A stretch of DNA of 64,000 nt, taken from NCBI GenBank assembly GCA_021234155.1, contig JAJEKV010000004.1, positions 20,501,619 through 20,565,618 of the forward strand, in the 5' to 3' direction. The notes beneath the pieces were generated by a model. The model saw only the letters and a program-made list of their open reading frames with translations, was not told the origin of the DNA and searched no databases. The stretch is from Isoetes taiwanensis (Eukaryota; Streptophyta; Lycopodiopsida; Isoetales; Isoetaceae). A program made the position numbers and the translations under genes. Positions 32,693-47,600 of this stretch are shown piece after piece (within the stretch, counting starts at the first letter, position 1; the number at the start of each line of letters is the position of its first letter).

Positions 32693-35600
32693 TCAAAAGT
32701 TTCTGCAAGATCAATATTTAAAAGGGAGCGCAATTACAGATGGCTTTATTCATAACTTAACTTCTTCCAGCAGCGCTTATTGTTGTACTTGTTTACAACA
32801 GGACCATTACACAAAACCCCCAAATGAATCCTGGATGCAAATATCTAAATAAAAATATTATTCTAAGAGAACCTTGGCACTAACCTTGTATGCTCAAGCT
32901 CTTCTGCAGGCTCACAAATAGACTAAGAAGCCAATATAGCTGGAGTTGAATGAGAAAATCCAGAGCGGAGATACCAATAAAAGAATAGAAGAAGCAAAAA
33001 TGGAAGAATAGAACTACCGGAACGAATTAGAAAATTGAATACAAAACAATGGCAAAAAAAATATCCACATCATGGGCTTCAACAGTGGCAGCATGAGCTC
33101 ATCATCTAGGGGGGCTAATATAATAATTACCTCTATTGTTAAGAGATTGTGTTGTTCTGCTACACCTGGCAAATGCAAGGAACAAATAATTGCCTGCTCG
33201 TTCTTCAAATAGCATCACAAATTTGCAAAGACATGCAGCCATAAATACCTCCATGAGAATATTGTCTCTCCAATTCCTCCTTTGGAGTTTGGATCCCAGG
33301 CAAAACATGTACGATCTGAAACATTAAGGAAGTTAGAGATTTACCATGTTTCTCACTACCGTCGGCGGATACAGACTTAGCGAGAGAGATCCTTCTGCGA
33401 AAGGAATTTACCTTCACGTGCAAGAAAAAACAAATAGCATGAATATGTCTGTATCATTAATAATCTGATATGCTCTGCCAGCTGAAACCACTAACCACAT
33501 CCTTTGGAATATCATTTTTTTTTGAAGAACGTGTTTTACTTCATATTATACACTCAAGATATTACAAAGTACTTCCAGAAGTAAGAAATATCCCTGAAGC
33601 ATCAATCACTTTTAGATGATCACTCCATATTGGAAATTTAATACGATCAGGCCAATTGAAGATCTGAAAGCAATTATACAAATTCTTACGAATTTCTTGA
33701 AGTACCACCTGAGAAGAAATATGCTTATCATAAAAGACCTTTCTTCGCCTTCGCTTCCATACACTCTATATTAGCCAAGACTTTGCCATGTGAAATGCAA
33801 TCCTTTTAGAAGCAGTCCACTGATTTGGATAAATACCCAAAAGAAAGTGCTGACTATCCAAAGATACTCCAAAACGAGAATGCAGCCAGGACCTAAAACT
33901 ACTCAGCTCTGCACACAAATATAAACAATGCTCCAATGTTTCAATGCACCGCTCACACATTGGGCAAAGTGGGCTTACTCCCGGCTTAAAGCGATGAACC
34001 ATCTCATTAACTCTCAAATAGCGATGAATCACCTGCCAAAGTAAAACATTTACCTTTGGAGGATTATATTTAGACCAAACAAGGTTCCAGATGGATTGCC
34101 ATTGAGAAGGCAAAGTCTGTAAGTGCCATTTTCGAGAAGGTGATAAAGTACTTGAGGATGTAAGCAATCTGTAGCATGAACTTACTAGCTTCTTGCCTTC
34201 TTTAATACCTTGAACAAAGTTCCAGCATCTCTGGTCACCAACCTTCTTAATTAAAGGAAGAGCACTTGCTACATAAGCCCATATAGTGATATCTTTATCC
34301 AACAACCCATATTTCTCCTGAAACCATTGCCAAGGAGCAATGTCAATACCAAAATACCACTGTTCAATAGAAATAATACCTGCTCTCCTCCACCGTGCTT
34401 GGGAATGCGCATTTTATGCTTTTGCAAATGCAACTAAGCTTGAAATATTCCCTATTACATTAATATAGAACTCACCATAAGAACAATCTACAGACACTAA
34501 GCTGGAACACATAAGAACAAAGAGATATCTACCAGAGGTTTTAAAGTTCTTGTGCTATTGGCTATGGGTCAGTATCTAACACAATACAACAGGAAGTAGA
34601 AGAGTAGAAAACCCTTCACCAAATTATGCATCTCCAATCGTGGAAATATACCTAGCCATCTACTTCTTAAACTATGCATCATAAGAATAAGAAATAGATC
34701 AAAGAAAAAGAATAAGCATCAAATAAGTAAGAATAAGAAATAGATGCCTATAGGGTAAAAGCACGTTAGGGTGTCATACATTAGGGGGCAATTCATGTAA
34801 ACTTTTGAACGGGTTGCTGAATTTTAAATGTACTTATTTCATGTATAAATTTTGTCTTATATATTTAAAAAGGGGCAAAATTCCCGTTTGTTTGTAATTA
34901 TGACGAGTAGAGGCCGGCGGTTGATGCGAAACTCCTGGAGGAAATTCCTCCCTCCAATTTCCTCCAGGAAAATTCCCTCCAGAAAAATTTCCTTCCAAGA
35001 AAATTCCCAGATCGAACCAAGAAAGTAGAACACAATTTGAATTTTTTCCGGGATCGGGAAACATGCAATCCGGTGATTTTGAAACCGAATGTGGCGATCG
35101 GGGAAAACATGCAATCCGGGTGATTTTGAAACCGAATGTGGCGATCGGAGAACATGCAATCGGGTGATTTTGAAACCGAATGTGGCAAACATCGGATGGC
35201 ATCCGGTGAATTCAAAATTGTGAAGAGTAAAAACAATGGGTGGCATGCAGTAATTTCGAAAGTGGGAGAGATGAGAAAGGGAAAAAAGATGGCGAGCATG
35301 ATAGCTTAAATTGAAAAGGGTAGTACATCCTCAAGGTATATTACCAAAAAAATAAGGACCAGTGTGCAAAATGCTGTTACTTTATGAGAAAAGAAGCTGA
35401 ATCTCTGGCTCCTAATCAAAGGTACTTATTTGCTTCTAGATTCTTGCAAGATCACAGGCTATTAGAGCTTTTTGAACCTGTGATTGGGTTGCCTTCACAA
35501 GCAATGGTCAAGCATGCAATTTTAGAAAACCTTAAAGATGGATTGGAAGAGGTAAAATGCTCTAATAGTGGTGATAAATTGGCTGCCAAGCACTTCGGTT

Positions 35601-38600
35601 TTATCAATGGTTGTGGGGAAAAATGGTGATTTGAAGCAAAAAGGGAATTGCTTGCAAGATGCTCAAATGCCATCCCCGAAATCTTTCATATCTTTGCTAG
35701 CGTAAGAAAGAGAATGGCAATCTTTGGTTCAAACATTTGGGCATTAGCGGTGGGGAAGGCTAGATCTGATCGTTTGGATGAAGAAACCAAGCTAAAAGTC
35801 ATCCAGTTCTGGCTTAACAACACCAAGGTTTCACCAAAATACAGGGATGTGAGGAAAAAAAGAAGCGAGGCAATCTAGTATCTTGACATTCCTCAGGTAT
35901 TAAAGCTTTTGTCAAAGAAACTATTACATTTCAGTTTCTTTGTTGTTTTCATGTACATTTTCATGCACATATGTGAACTCCTCTACTAATCTTAGTTTAC
36001 TTGCTTTGATGTAGCCTTTTTTGATTTTTTTTTATCAGATTATACATGTAAATGAGGTTTATGGGGTCATCTACTTGCTCTTGGAAGTATTTCATGTATA
36101 TTATGTGATATATATGTACATAGTGTAAGGATTTAAGATTAAATGTGCCGTAAGTGAACTCCTTTGCCAATCTTAGTTTACTTGCTTTGATGTAGCCTTT
36201 TTTGGCCCTGTTTTACTTAATGTATTATACATGTAAATGAGGTTTATGGGGTCATCTACTTGCTCTTGGAAGTATTTCATGTATAATATGTGATATATAT
36301 GTACATAGTGTAAGGATTTAGGATTAAATGTGCTATAAATTGATACTATACATAATCTACTGTACATATGTACTGAATATGTACAGATTCAATCAAATCT
36401 TTTTACATGTACAACTGATATGTACTGGTATACATAGTATTTCTTACTTATGCACTGGATATGTAAGGTATTCAATGCACAGTCTTCTCCAACTTACATA
36501 TTTTCTTTTGCAATGTGTGTGCCGAAAGTGTATGAGCAGTTTGTGGAGGAGAATCCAGATGCAGATGTTGGTATTAGAATGTTCGAATACCTGAAACCAA
36601 GTTGCATAAGGAAATTGAAGGAGAGAAACACTTGCTGTTGTGTCAAGCATGAACAAGCAGAGAATTTCAGAAAAGCTTTCAACTCTATGAGGCAGAAGTT
36701 TCACATAAATTGCAGTTGCAATTGTGATGTATGTGCTGTTGGTACACATGATGGGGTTTGTCAGGCACAAAAGCTTACATTTTGTAATGTTAGCACTCTT
36801 TGGAGAGAAATGGTTTGCCAAAAAGAGGAAAGGGAAGAGTGGCACGATCTGAAGTGCATAAGGGGGGATTGTGAAAAATGTGGTAAGCAAAAGATTCCCT
36901 TATGTCCAAAAGAGACTGATCAGAATAATGAAGATGATGTTAAATGGCAGGCTTACTGTTATATGGACGAGAAGTCAAGGAAGGGCACTTCTAGAAGACT
37001 AAGATTGGTGGAGAAGCAAACAGATGCTCCTTTCATGCTATCTGCCATGTTTGATCACATGAAAAAGTTTGTGCATCACAACTTTGCAGCTCATTAGCGA
37101 GCAAGGAATTTAGGAGAAGCATTGAGTCTAAGAGATGATTACGTGATATCGGTAGTAGACTTTGCGAAAATTACACATTGCAGCCCTTCAAAGAAGTGCA
37201 GTCTGAACATTGGAATGCAGACCAGATCACTATTTTGGTACACATCACTCTCTTCAAGGTAAATGGTAAGTTGCAGAAGACTGTTCACTTATATGTTTCT
37301 GATGATAGAAGTCATGACACACATTTTGTACAACATGCATTTCAACTTCATCTTCAGTGGTTGAAAGAGAATGGAGGATCTCACATGCGGTATCATCTCG
37401 TGTGGTCAGATGGTTGTCTTTTCGGTTCAAATCCGAAGATCATTCTACTTCATATGCAGGTACCATTGTCGCGATGGCATTCGTGTACAATGGAATTTCT
37501 TCGGATCGAGGGCATGGGAAGGGGAACATGATGGAGAGGTCGCCAAGGCCAAGCAACTCTTGGCCGATGAGCAAAGAAGAGAGCATGGGATTGAAATAAA
37601 CGGTGCTCATGATGCCCGTGTTGTTTTGAGAAACAAGAAATCTCAAGTTAAGTAGAGTGTATTGGGAAGTGAAGGAGGCCGAGATTGACAATTTGATGTG
37701 CAACCCCTTCCCACGGTGTCCAAAGTCGGGCACTGTGTATCTTCCATAAGTTGAGGAGGACCCAACCTTACCGATGGTTAGACCACTATCTTGTTTTTGC
37801 AAAGGCTCGCATAAACTTTGAATGGCGTGCATGTGAGTCTATTCAACACCGTGGAAAGTGGACATTGAAGAAGCTAGTCCCATGTGCACATTTGAAGGTA
37901 CATTGGAATCAAACCGCAATGTTTGCAAATGAGGTAGAGGAGTTACATGATGTGATACGCTTTGGTGATAATTTTTTTTCTTTTTCTCTTCGGTAATGAG
38001 GAAGATGTGCCATACTATGTTCTTGCTTGCACTAGAGAAAAGCATGTATTGGATCAAACAGTCATTGATGATTACAAGAATGAGCATCATGCAAGTGACG
38101 CAGTCATATCAGCTTACTATTATCAGAAATTGCCAAGTTGCCATAACAAATATAAGCTGTTGGATGATAGAGAAGTATTGGTGCCAGTAGAGTCTGTTAT
38201 TGGAGCTAAATTTCCCATGAAGAAGATAAATCACAGGGTTAAAGGTGCTAGTGCAGCTTTTGCATTGTCTGATGATGTGCATGAGATGTTGCTAGGAAGT
38301 CTTCCCGAAATGGTGGATGCCTTGGATTAGGTGAAGGCTTTGAATTTGCAGTGCTTTGTATCAGGGATAGGTTCAATACTGTATACGTTTTATACGCAAT
38401 ACGTATTTTTTGTTTGATACGGCACAAATTTGACGTTTAATACGTCAAAAATACGGCTAAAAAATTTTATTGTCGAAAACTTTCGCGTAGTTTAAAACAA
38501 CTGCTTCACTTACGCCGAAGTCCGGTTCGCTGTAGTTTAAACAAGATTTTTCGCCACGCCAACCGTAAAATAGTTTCGCGTAAGTTTAAATGAACTGCTT

Positions 38601-41600
38601 TTTTACGCGAAAACATCTTCGCAGTTTAAACAGTCAAGTTGCCACGCCGAAATTTTTGGTTCGCCCGAAATATATATAGAAAAACTGGCGTAAGTTTAAA
38701 ACTTCGCTTTGCTTTAACCCAACCCCTTCGCGAAGTTTAAACGCAAAGAATGCTTACGCCAACGAAAAAGTTTCGCGTAAGCGAAGTTTAACCTTTATAC
38801 TTCGCTTTACGCTGAAAAGTTTCGCGTAAGTTTAACATTAAGGTTTCGCTTTAAAGCCGGGCGAGGGGATTCGCGTAAGCGAAAACTTAGACTTCGCTTA
38901 CGCGAAAGAAAGTTCGCGTAAGCGAAACAGAAGGTTTCGCTTACGCGAAACTTTTTTTTTCCGGCCGGCGAGTATTAAATACAAAAAATACGTATTTTTC
39001 CCAAAAATACGTATTTTTGCACTTTATACGTCTGAAAAAATAGTTTCATACGTACAGAACCTATCCCTGCTTTGTATTGTGTTACTTTTTGAATTGAATT
39101 GAATTTGCAGTGGTTTGTACTGTGTGAACTACCTGGTTTGTAAAATATAGCATGGAACATGTTGAAGTTCAAATTGTAGACAAGTGCAAAAGGTACACAT
39201 AATTATATTTCTGGAGCAAATAGTACAGTGTACACACTTAATAACTTAAAAAGCAGGCCTAATCACTATGTCATTTGGAACACAATATCTCAGTACTATT
39301 GCATCATGCACGCCTTTCTTCCAACGGTTTTCAGGATTTACATGTCCGCAGTGATAGCACTTTTGCCGTTGGGCATTCTCTGGCTATTGGAAGGCCGGTC
39401 CACCCTATTGGCTGATCAACTACTTCTGCAAAGGATGGTCTCCCCCAAGGATTATGTAGTAAACCTTGGACTGCAAGTAGATTTAGCAAATTGCTTCGAG
39501 TATCTGAATCACTGATTCTCTCAACCATTTCCCAAAGCTCAGGAAGCATGGTATTCGACCTTGGATTAGTCCCCCGGCCAGCATATTGGGAACTTAGATT
39601 TGTTTCTTCTATATCAGTTGGTTGAAGATCTACTTCAGCTGGTTGAAGAATTTGACACTTGTTTTGTAGATCATTTTTTACACCTACAATGCATACAAAA
39701 TTATTAGTATATCATGTGAAAGCTTAACTGTATTACCTAAGTTATGTACATACAGCCTGTATTGCAAAAGCTCTACAACATACAACATCTAAGCATAATT
39801 GTATTACCTAAGTTAGATACATACACGAAGATGTGCCCGTGTCCTCGACTTGTTTGCTATCTGATGTACCAGCACACTGATCTTGTACCCCACCTTCATC
39901 ATCTTCACTAGATTCTTCTATTATTGTGAATCTCTTCACTGTGATGCTAGGCTTCTTAATTAGCAAGCAACCTCTATTGCAAAAGCTCCATAAACTATCA
40001 ATGTCTTCACCATATTGAGATTTTATGCATTTCACTACTGTGTCATTGTATGCACGAGAAGTATCAAATTGATGCTCTTGGACATAAGTGGTAGTCATTT
40101 GCATTCTTCAAGCCTACAAACCAGTCAAATAGCCAACACAAATCTTTGTCTTCACCAGTTAGCCTGGGATGCCATACTGATATGCAGCAAGAGCAACCCT
40201 CATTGAAGATACATTTGAAAGGAAGGTCAGTAATCATAACACATCTATTTCCGTATTTTGGATACTTGAGGAGTGGAATATCCAAAGGGAAAAGAAATAT
40301 GTATGTCCCATCATTGGCCTCTAAGAAGAGGGTCCAACATCTATTGCCACCATAAATGAATTTAAATCTCGGTATGCCTTGCTCATACAACTTGTCTACA
40401 ATGGCTGTCAGAACATCCAAGGGAAGATCTGACCAAACAGCCAAATCCCAATGGTTGGAACACCAGTACAACAATGATTTCGACAATGGACGACAAAAGA
40501 AGACTCCATCAGGTAATTGGATTGGCACTTGAGTGCCATTATAGTCACTGGGTGCTGATTTACAATAGTAACCCAAAATGCCTTGGAGATCAAATATAAT
40601 AAGCCATGTAAGTAATCCAGGGCAGCTAGGTTAGCCATACATCTAACCTGACCAAGCGTAAGGATAAGACAGAAAGTCTAAACTAATTCTAGTTTTTAAC
40701 CCTTGATAGAAATTAAAGCGTTGCAAACAATTTCTTATTCAAATAAATTTCAAAGTACAATAGTCAATTAGCTTTAAATTCCATAAGTTGGAATGAGTTT
40801 AACTACCACTCTTCTGCCCAGGCCCAGTGACAACTTGTTTTGTCTCATCTCTTCTTCTCAAACCATATTCAATCATGGCTTTTATTAATACATTTCTTCT
40901 GCCAAATGCAAAATCCTTGTCAAACCATGTTGATGAAAACTGCAACAAACACAAGAATTAAGATCCGCTACAATAAAACATCCCAAAAGATTTATGTGAA
41001 ATATAAGAACAACTCACCATGCTTTTAGAATTCACTTGGGCATCCACAAAAGCTTGCATAAAGGCCATCACATAAAGACCACAGCTTACATTATCTGGTT
41101 GTTGTGGAACCTCTGGAATAGTTTCCTTCTTCACTGCATTCTTCACATATAATTCAACTCTACGTGAGCTAGAGTTGGTTAGATATGTGATGACATCCTT
41201 ATGAAGCCTGCACACACAAATGAGAACATGCAACTAAGATTTAAGCAAGCAGCAGTGGTACATATACTGAAAGAAAATGCTCACATATTTAGGAGTTTGC
41301 TGTCCACTGTTATACCAGTCATGGAGTTCAACACAATAATTGCAGGAAAAGCCTGTTGGGGTGATCACCACTTACCACACTCACCACACTCGTCACCACA
41401 CTCATCACCATTCACCACATTCGTCACCACGCACTACTCACCACACTTGTCACCACTCACCACACTCATCATATACCGTATATAGAGTGATATACGCACA
41501 TGCACGCGTGCAGGATATTTGCACGTATGCATTGTGGAGCCATTATGAGCAGTATTATCTGAGCAGAGAGAGAAGAACAGAGAGACGGTGTGTTGGGAGA

Positions 41601-44600
41601 GGGTATTTTCATTCATCTAGCTATGGAGATGATGATTCTTTGTGTTGTGCATTGCCTTGATCTGATAGATTGAGCTTGGATTGTTGGGTTTTTCATCCTT
41701 CTTGCAAGGTTAGAGTTCAGGCTCTAACACTTTGGCGACCACGGTGCTCGACAGACCATTGATCGGCAAGAATTTCCATTGAAAAAGGAGTTGTTACCAT
41801 TGGTATTGGTGATCGTCGGTAAAGAACGGCACCATTGTGAAAGGAGCAATTTCTTGTGTGAAGGGGATTTTGCCGTAAGTGATTTACGGGGCAAAATTTG
41901 ACAAGGGGAGCATAGTTTTATGCCCAAGAGAAGTAAGAAGGAGATCCCACTAAGCTCTATCGTAACAAGAAGGGGACCGGTGAGTCAATCTTTGGGCTCA
42001 AAATTGCATCAAGATTCAATTTCGTTTTCAGATTTGGGAGCAGATCTGGGGTCTAATTCTCAGATCCAGGAGGTTTTGATTCCATTTACCGATCTAGAAG
42101 GTAATCCAATTTCGTTTTTCAAATTGAAGGGAGATTCAATTTCGTTTTTCCAATTTCAAGAAACCCAAGAAGAGGCAGAGATGGTCGTATTACCACCTAT
42201 GGTATGGGGTTTTCAGACAATGGGGATTCCAAAGTTTGATGATCTGGTGGATCGGGATCCTTTGAAGCATATTGTGAAGTTTGAGAGGTATTGCCAGCAA
42301 TGTAAGTTACCGGCTGCTGATTACTTGCTTTGGTTTCATAGTTCTTTGCAAGATTCAGTGGAGGAATGGGCACAAACTCAGCACCATGACATATCAGGAA
42401 TTAAAGGAAGCTTTCATTGCTAATTATCAAGAAGTTCATGGTAAGGATAAGACTATGGAAAGGTGGACCAATTTCACACAAAAGGAAGATGAATCAATTA
42501 GAGAGTATAATCAGAGGTATATTGCGGTTCTCAAAGCCGTGGTTCATTGGAAGATTGCAAGGAATGATGAAATGGATATTCAATGGTATGTAAAGGGGCT
42601 GAAACGAGCTATTGCTCAAAGATGAAGGCTAAACAGCCTACAACATTACTAGAGGCACAAAAGTATGCTCTCAAGGCTGAAGATAAGTTGGGATACATTC
42701 ATGAAGTTGCTGCTCCAGAGCATAAAACATAGGATATTGCAGCCAAGATTTCTAAGCTTACAATTGGTGAGAAGCCAAGGGAGGTGCAATTTATTACTTG
42801 TGAGTATTGTGGGTCTATTGGACATTCTGATACTACATGTAGATTGCTGAAATTCTGCTCAAGATGCCAAATAAAGGGCCATAATGATCAAGAATGTAGG
42901 GAGAAGAGATTCTTTGAGAGGGCCAATCCGGTATTTGCTGTTATGCAACAAGCACCACCTATTCCTATTCAACTAATGCAGGCAGCACCTATCATACCAC
43001 AAGTTCCAATGATGCCACAAGCTCCAATTGCTCAACAAGCTCCAATGAGTTCCACACAAATGATGCAGCCAAAACAGGGATGGTATTCAAGTAAGGCTCA
43101 TTTGTATTGCAAGTTATGTGATAAATTCAAGCATGATGAGACTACTTGTTGGAAAATCCGTGGGAAACCAGAATGGGCAACCAACAAGTATCCGCCAAAG
43201 CAGCAAGTGTTTGAATCAATACCTCTTCCTAATAATGATGTTCGCATTCAAGATGCAAAATACATTGATAATCCTCAAGTTAAGGCTCTTATTGAGGAGC
43301 TTAAGAAGCAAGAGAAGGCAAAATCAGTAGTGAATTGTGGATTTGTTGAGGTAGACAGTGACCCATTTCAGCAAGAAGAAGAGATTGGAGAAGTAAATGT
43401 GGTTACAAGATCACAAAAGGTGGTGCAAGAACCAAGAGTAGTGCCAATTGCGGAGAAGACTAAGACCTCTTTTCCAAAGGCTTTGAAGGAACAAGCTTTG
43501 AAGGTGTCAGCACCTAAGAAGGTGCAATTCAATGTGCTGCCCACAGAACAGTTTCAGTCTATAGAAGAAAATCAGCCCATAGTGATGCCTCGTATGGTGG
43601 ATGAACAAATTCAGAATGAAGATGATGTGATCAGCCAAGTTTTGGCCACTAAAGTTACACTTACTCTTGAGCAATTGATGCATTATTCTCCAAATTTGTT
43701 GCAAGAGTTAGGGGGAAGAACAAAATCAGAAATTTCAGTCCAACAAATCATATCAAACGATACCGACAAGAGGAGAATGGAGCCACCAGCCCGGCAATCC
43801 AAGGATCCTGGGCCATTTCTTTGTGATGTGAGTATTAATGGATATCTAATCAAAGAGGCCAATATAGATACTGGCAGTGGAGTGAATGTAATGCCTTACC
43901 ATATAATGCTTCAAGTTGGATTGAAAATGATGGAACCGACAACTATGATGCTCAAAGCATTCAATCAAATGAAGGTGCAGCCTATGGGAGTCATAAGAAA
44001 TGTTTTATGCAAGGTTTATGAGGTGGAAGCAATCTTGGATTTTATGGTTTTGAAATTTCCAGAGAGTGTGCATGCTGAAACTTATACTTTGTTCTTTGAG
44101 TCATTACATGGTTAGATGCCGTACAAGCTGAGACTTCATGGAGGAAGCGTGAAATGAACATCTTTCAAGGAGAACACAAGGTTACTATAGATCATCCTCT
44201 GAAATCAGCAAAAGGTACCTTTCTTTGCAATCCTTCTTTGAGCAGCCCGCAGTTAGAAATCAGCAAAGAGAATGCTATGGTGTCAGGGCAACAAGGTTTT
44301 AGTTGTTTTCATGTCTTGGAAGTGGGTGACAGGGAAGATAAGACTTTGTACAAGTGGTTAAAAGGTACCCAAATTTCAGAAATATGTCATTTACAGCAGC
44401 AAGTTGCAGATAAGTATATCCAAAGACTTGAAAGTATTGGTGAAGGTGAGTTACAAGAGACTCTCGTAAACATGAAGGAGGAGTCCATTCAAAGACCCAT
44501 TGATGACACTTTATTTCAGCAAGGTATTGATCTAGATCAAGTAGAGATGCTGATTTTGACATCAAGCATGGATGGGGTAAACAGAAATCAGCCCACTATA

Positions 44601-47600
44601 CAAGTACAAGAAGCTTGGTGGCATGCGCACATTCTAGAGGATGAGGTAAATCAGATCAGTCCATATTCACCACAGTCATTATATGCACCAAATTCATCAC
44701 AATCATCACATCCACCACATCCATTACAGTCACCACAGTCATCACACACACCACATTCATCACTGTCACCACATTCACTACATTCGTCACCACATTCACC
44801 ACATTCGTCACCACACTCACCACCTTCATTACAGTCACCACATTCAGTCAAGAACATTAATATTTCTCAAGGAAATCAAGAAGAATTGGTTACTATTGGA
44901 GGCGATCTTACTCAAGAGGAGGAACGTGATTTGATATCTTTGTTAAGAGAATTCAGGGATGTTTTGGCAAGAAATTACAAAGAATTAAAAGGCATTCCAC
45001 CAGAGGTTGTGGTGCATACCATTGATTTGAAACAAGGATCAAAACCAGTCCAACAAGCTCAAAGGCGAATGAGTCCAGCAATAGAGGAGCAAGTAAAGGC
45101 TGAAGTTATGAAGCTTTTGGAGGCGGGATTTATTGTACCAGTGCCAAATTTAGATTGGATCAGTTCTATTGTACCAGTGAGGAAGCCAAATAACTCCATC
45201 CGAGTATGCATTGATTACAGGGATCTCAACAAAGCTACCAAAAGAGATCATTTTCCTACACCATTCATAGACACTTTGCTGGATATTGTTGCAGGAAATC
45301 AGGCCTATTCTTTCTTGGATGGGTACTCAGGATATAATCAGATCCAAATCTATCCACCACATCAAGCAATGACGGTTTTTCGAACACCTTTTGGCATCTA
45401 TGCTTACAAGGTATTACCTTTTGGCCTCACAAATGCTCCAGCCACATTTCAGAGAGCTATGACATATGCTTTTCATGATATTTTAGACTTTTTGAGAGTC
45501 TTTATAGATGACTTAACAGTATTTTCTAATCCAAGAAGGGATCACTTGGATCATCTAAGAAAAGTTCCTGAAAGATGCCGGCTATATGGTATAAGTTTGA
45601 ATCCTGCTAAGTGTATTTTCTTCACTAGAGGAGGAAAAATATTGGGCAATTATGTTTCAGAAAAGGGATTACAAGTAGATTGCAGCCTTGGAGAAGGTCA
45701 AACCACCTACAAATGTATCCCAAGTGAGAAGCTTATATGGCCAACTCAGTTTTAGTAGGAGGTATTTGCATAATTTTGCTAAAGTAACCCAGCCACTTGT
45801 GGATTGTATGAAGCCAGAGCAACATTTTAGATGGAAGGAAGATGCTCAAGAAGCATTTGAATGGTGCCTTGCACAATTAAAAGAGAGAACTTTGCTGATT
45901 CCTCCAAGAATGAGTGAGCCATTTCATTTATTCTTTACAGTTTGGGAGCAAGCTTTGGCTGTCACACTATGTCAGAAAAATCAGCAAAAGCATTATGATG
46001 TGAATTACTATGCTAGCAGGGTGTTAACTCCACAAGAGCAGAAATGGACTCATGTAGAGCATCTTGGGTTAGCATTGAAGTGGGCCTTGAACAAATTTAG
46101 ACATTATCTTCTTCCGTCACAATGGAATTCAGCAAATGTACAGTATGTTTACATTCATATGGATGTGAACCCGTTGCCATGCATTTACAATAAGACTGTC
46201 CAAGATCCTAAGTTTACAAGATGGGCTCTTATCATACAAGAATTTGAGTTGAAGTATGTTAAGATGGCTCAAGGAGCTCATAATCCAAGTGCCTATTTGA
46301 GTAGTGGTGCTGAAATAGAAGAGGAAACAGACCAGCCAGTAGCAATTCCGGATAATGGCGTATTACAAGGGTTCATTGAGACCGTGGATCTTTGGTATGC
46401 CAACATATACAGGTATTTACAAGATCAGACTTATCCTTCATCATTTTCAAAGCAACAAAAGCATGCTCTTAGAGTACAAGCAGCTGGTTATGTGGTGCAT
46501 GAAGCTATTCTTTATAAGAGAACTATGGAAGGTCTCTTATTAAGGTGTGTTGCTGGTCAGCAAACTCATGATTTGTTGCAGCAAGCACATGATTGTCAGG
46601 GACATTTTGCAGCCAGAACCACAGCTAGGAAGATCCTTCATTGGGGATATTATTGGCCAACTCTTTACAAAGATACTAGAGACTTTGTTAGCAAATGTGA
46701 GAAGTGTCAAAGGCACAAGCAGTTAACAGGCCATAATAATATGCCATTCCATCCTATTTTGAGCGTTGGTCCATTTCATATGTGGGGATTGGATTACATT
46801 GGGCCTATCAATCCTCCATCTTCCAAAGGTCATAAGTATATCTTGGCAGCCACATGCATGTTTACAAAGTGGGTAGAAGCAATTCCAGCAAAGCATGCTA
46901 CAGAAAATACCACAATAAGCTTTCTTTATCATAATTTGATTTCTCGGTTTGATGTTCCAACCATTCTTTTGTCTGGTCGGGGAAGTCATTTCATGGGAAA
47001 AGTAGTAGCTCAGTTAACAGAATAGATTGGTGTTCAACATGTGCAAGCTTCTGCTTATTATCCACAGGGAAATGGGCAAGCTGAGTCTACTAACAAAATT
47101 CTGAAAGCTATCTTGGCTAAAACAATGAAGGATAATCAAAGAAATTGGCATGAAGCCTTGACAGGTGCCTTATGGAGTTTCAGGTGTACTTACAAGTTGG
47201 CTACAGGATTTACACCATTTGAATTGGTTTATGGAGTGCAAGCTGTGATGCCTATTCATGTGGACATTCCTTTATGTTCATTTGTGGAGCTACCTTATTA
47301 TGAGAATTTAGGAGAAGTTCCAACTCCAAATCAAGTACATAATAGGATGGATGATTTGCTGCAATTGCAAGAGATGAGACAAGAAGCAGCAGATTTCAAT
47401 ATGAGGCATAAACAGAAGGTAAAGCTTATCAAAGACAAGTTACAGGTTGTCAATCCATTTGAGGAAGGCCAATTGGTATTGTGCAGGACCACTAAGAAGC
47501 ATCTATCCAAATTTCAAAGCCCATGGGAAGGCCCATTTCTGATTGATAAAGAGGTACCAGGTAGGGCTTTCTACTTGATGACTCCAGAAGGGGAATTGTT

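Noticed and set aside
33345-33394. Extra exon of the host gene
   Set aside because: It would leave an intron of only 29 nt before the exon at 33315, too short for plant splicing.
41354-41480. CRISPR-like repeat array
   Set aside because: Repeats are short, degenerate and lack spacers; it is an LTR minisatellite in a eukaryotic genome.
44656-44857. Cys-rich or Val-rich proteins antisense to pol
   Set aside because: Translations of the CACCACA minisatellite on the opposite strand.
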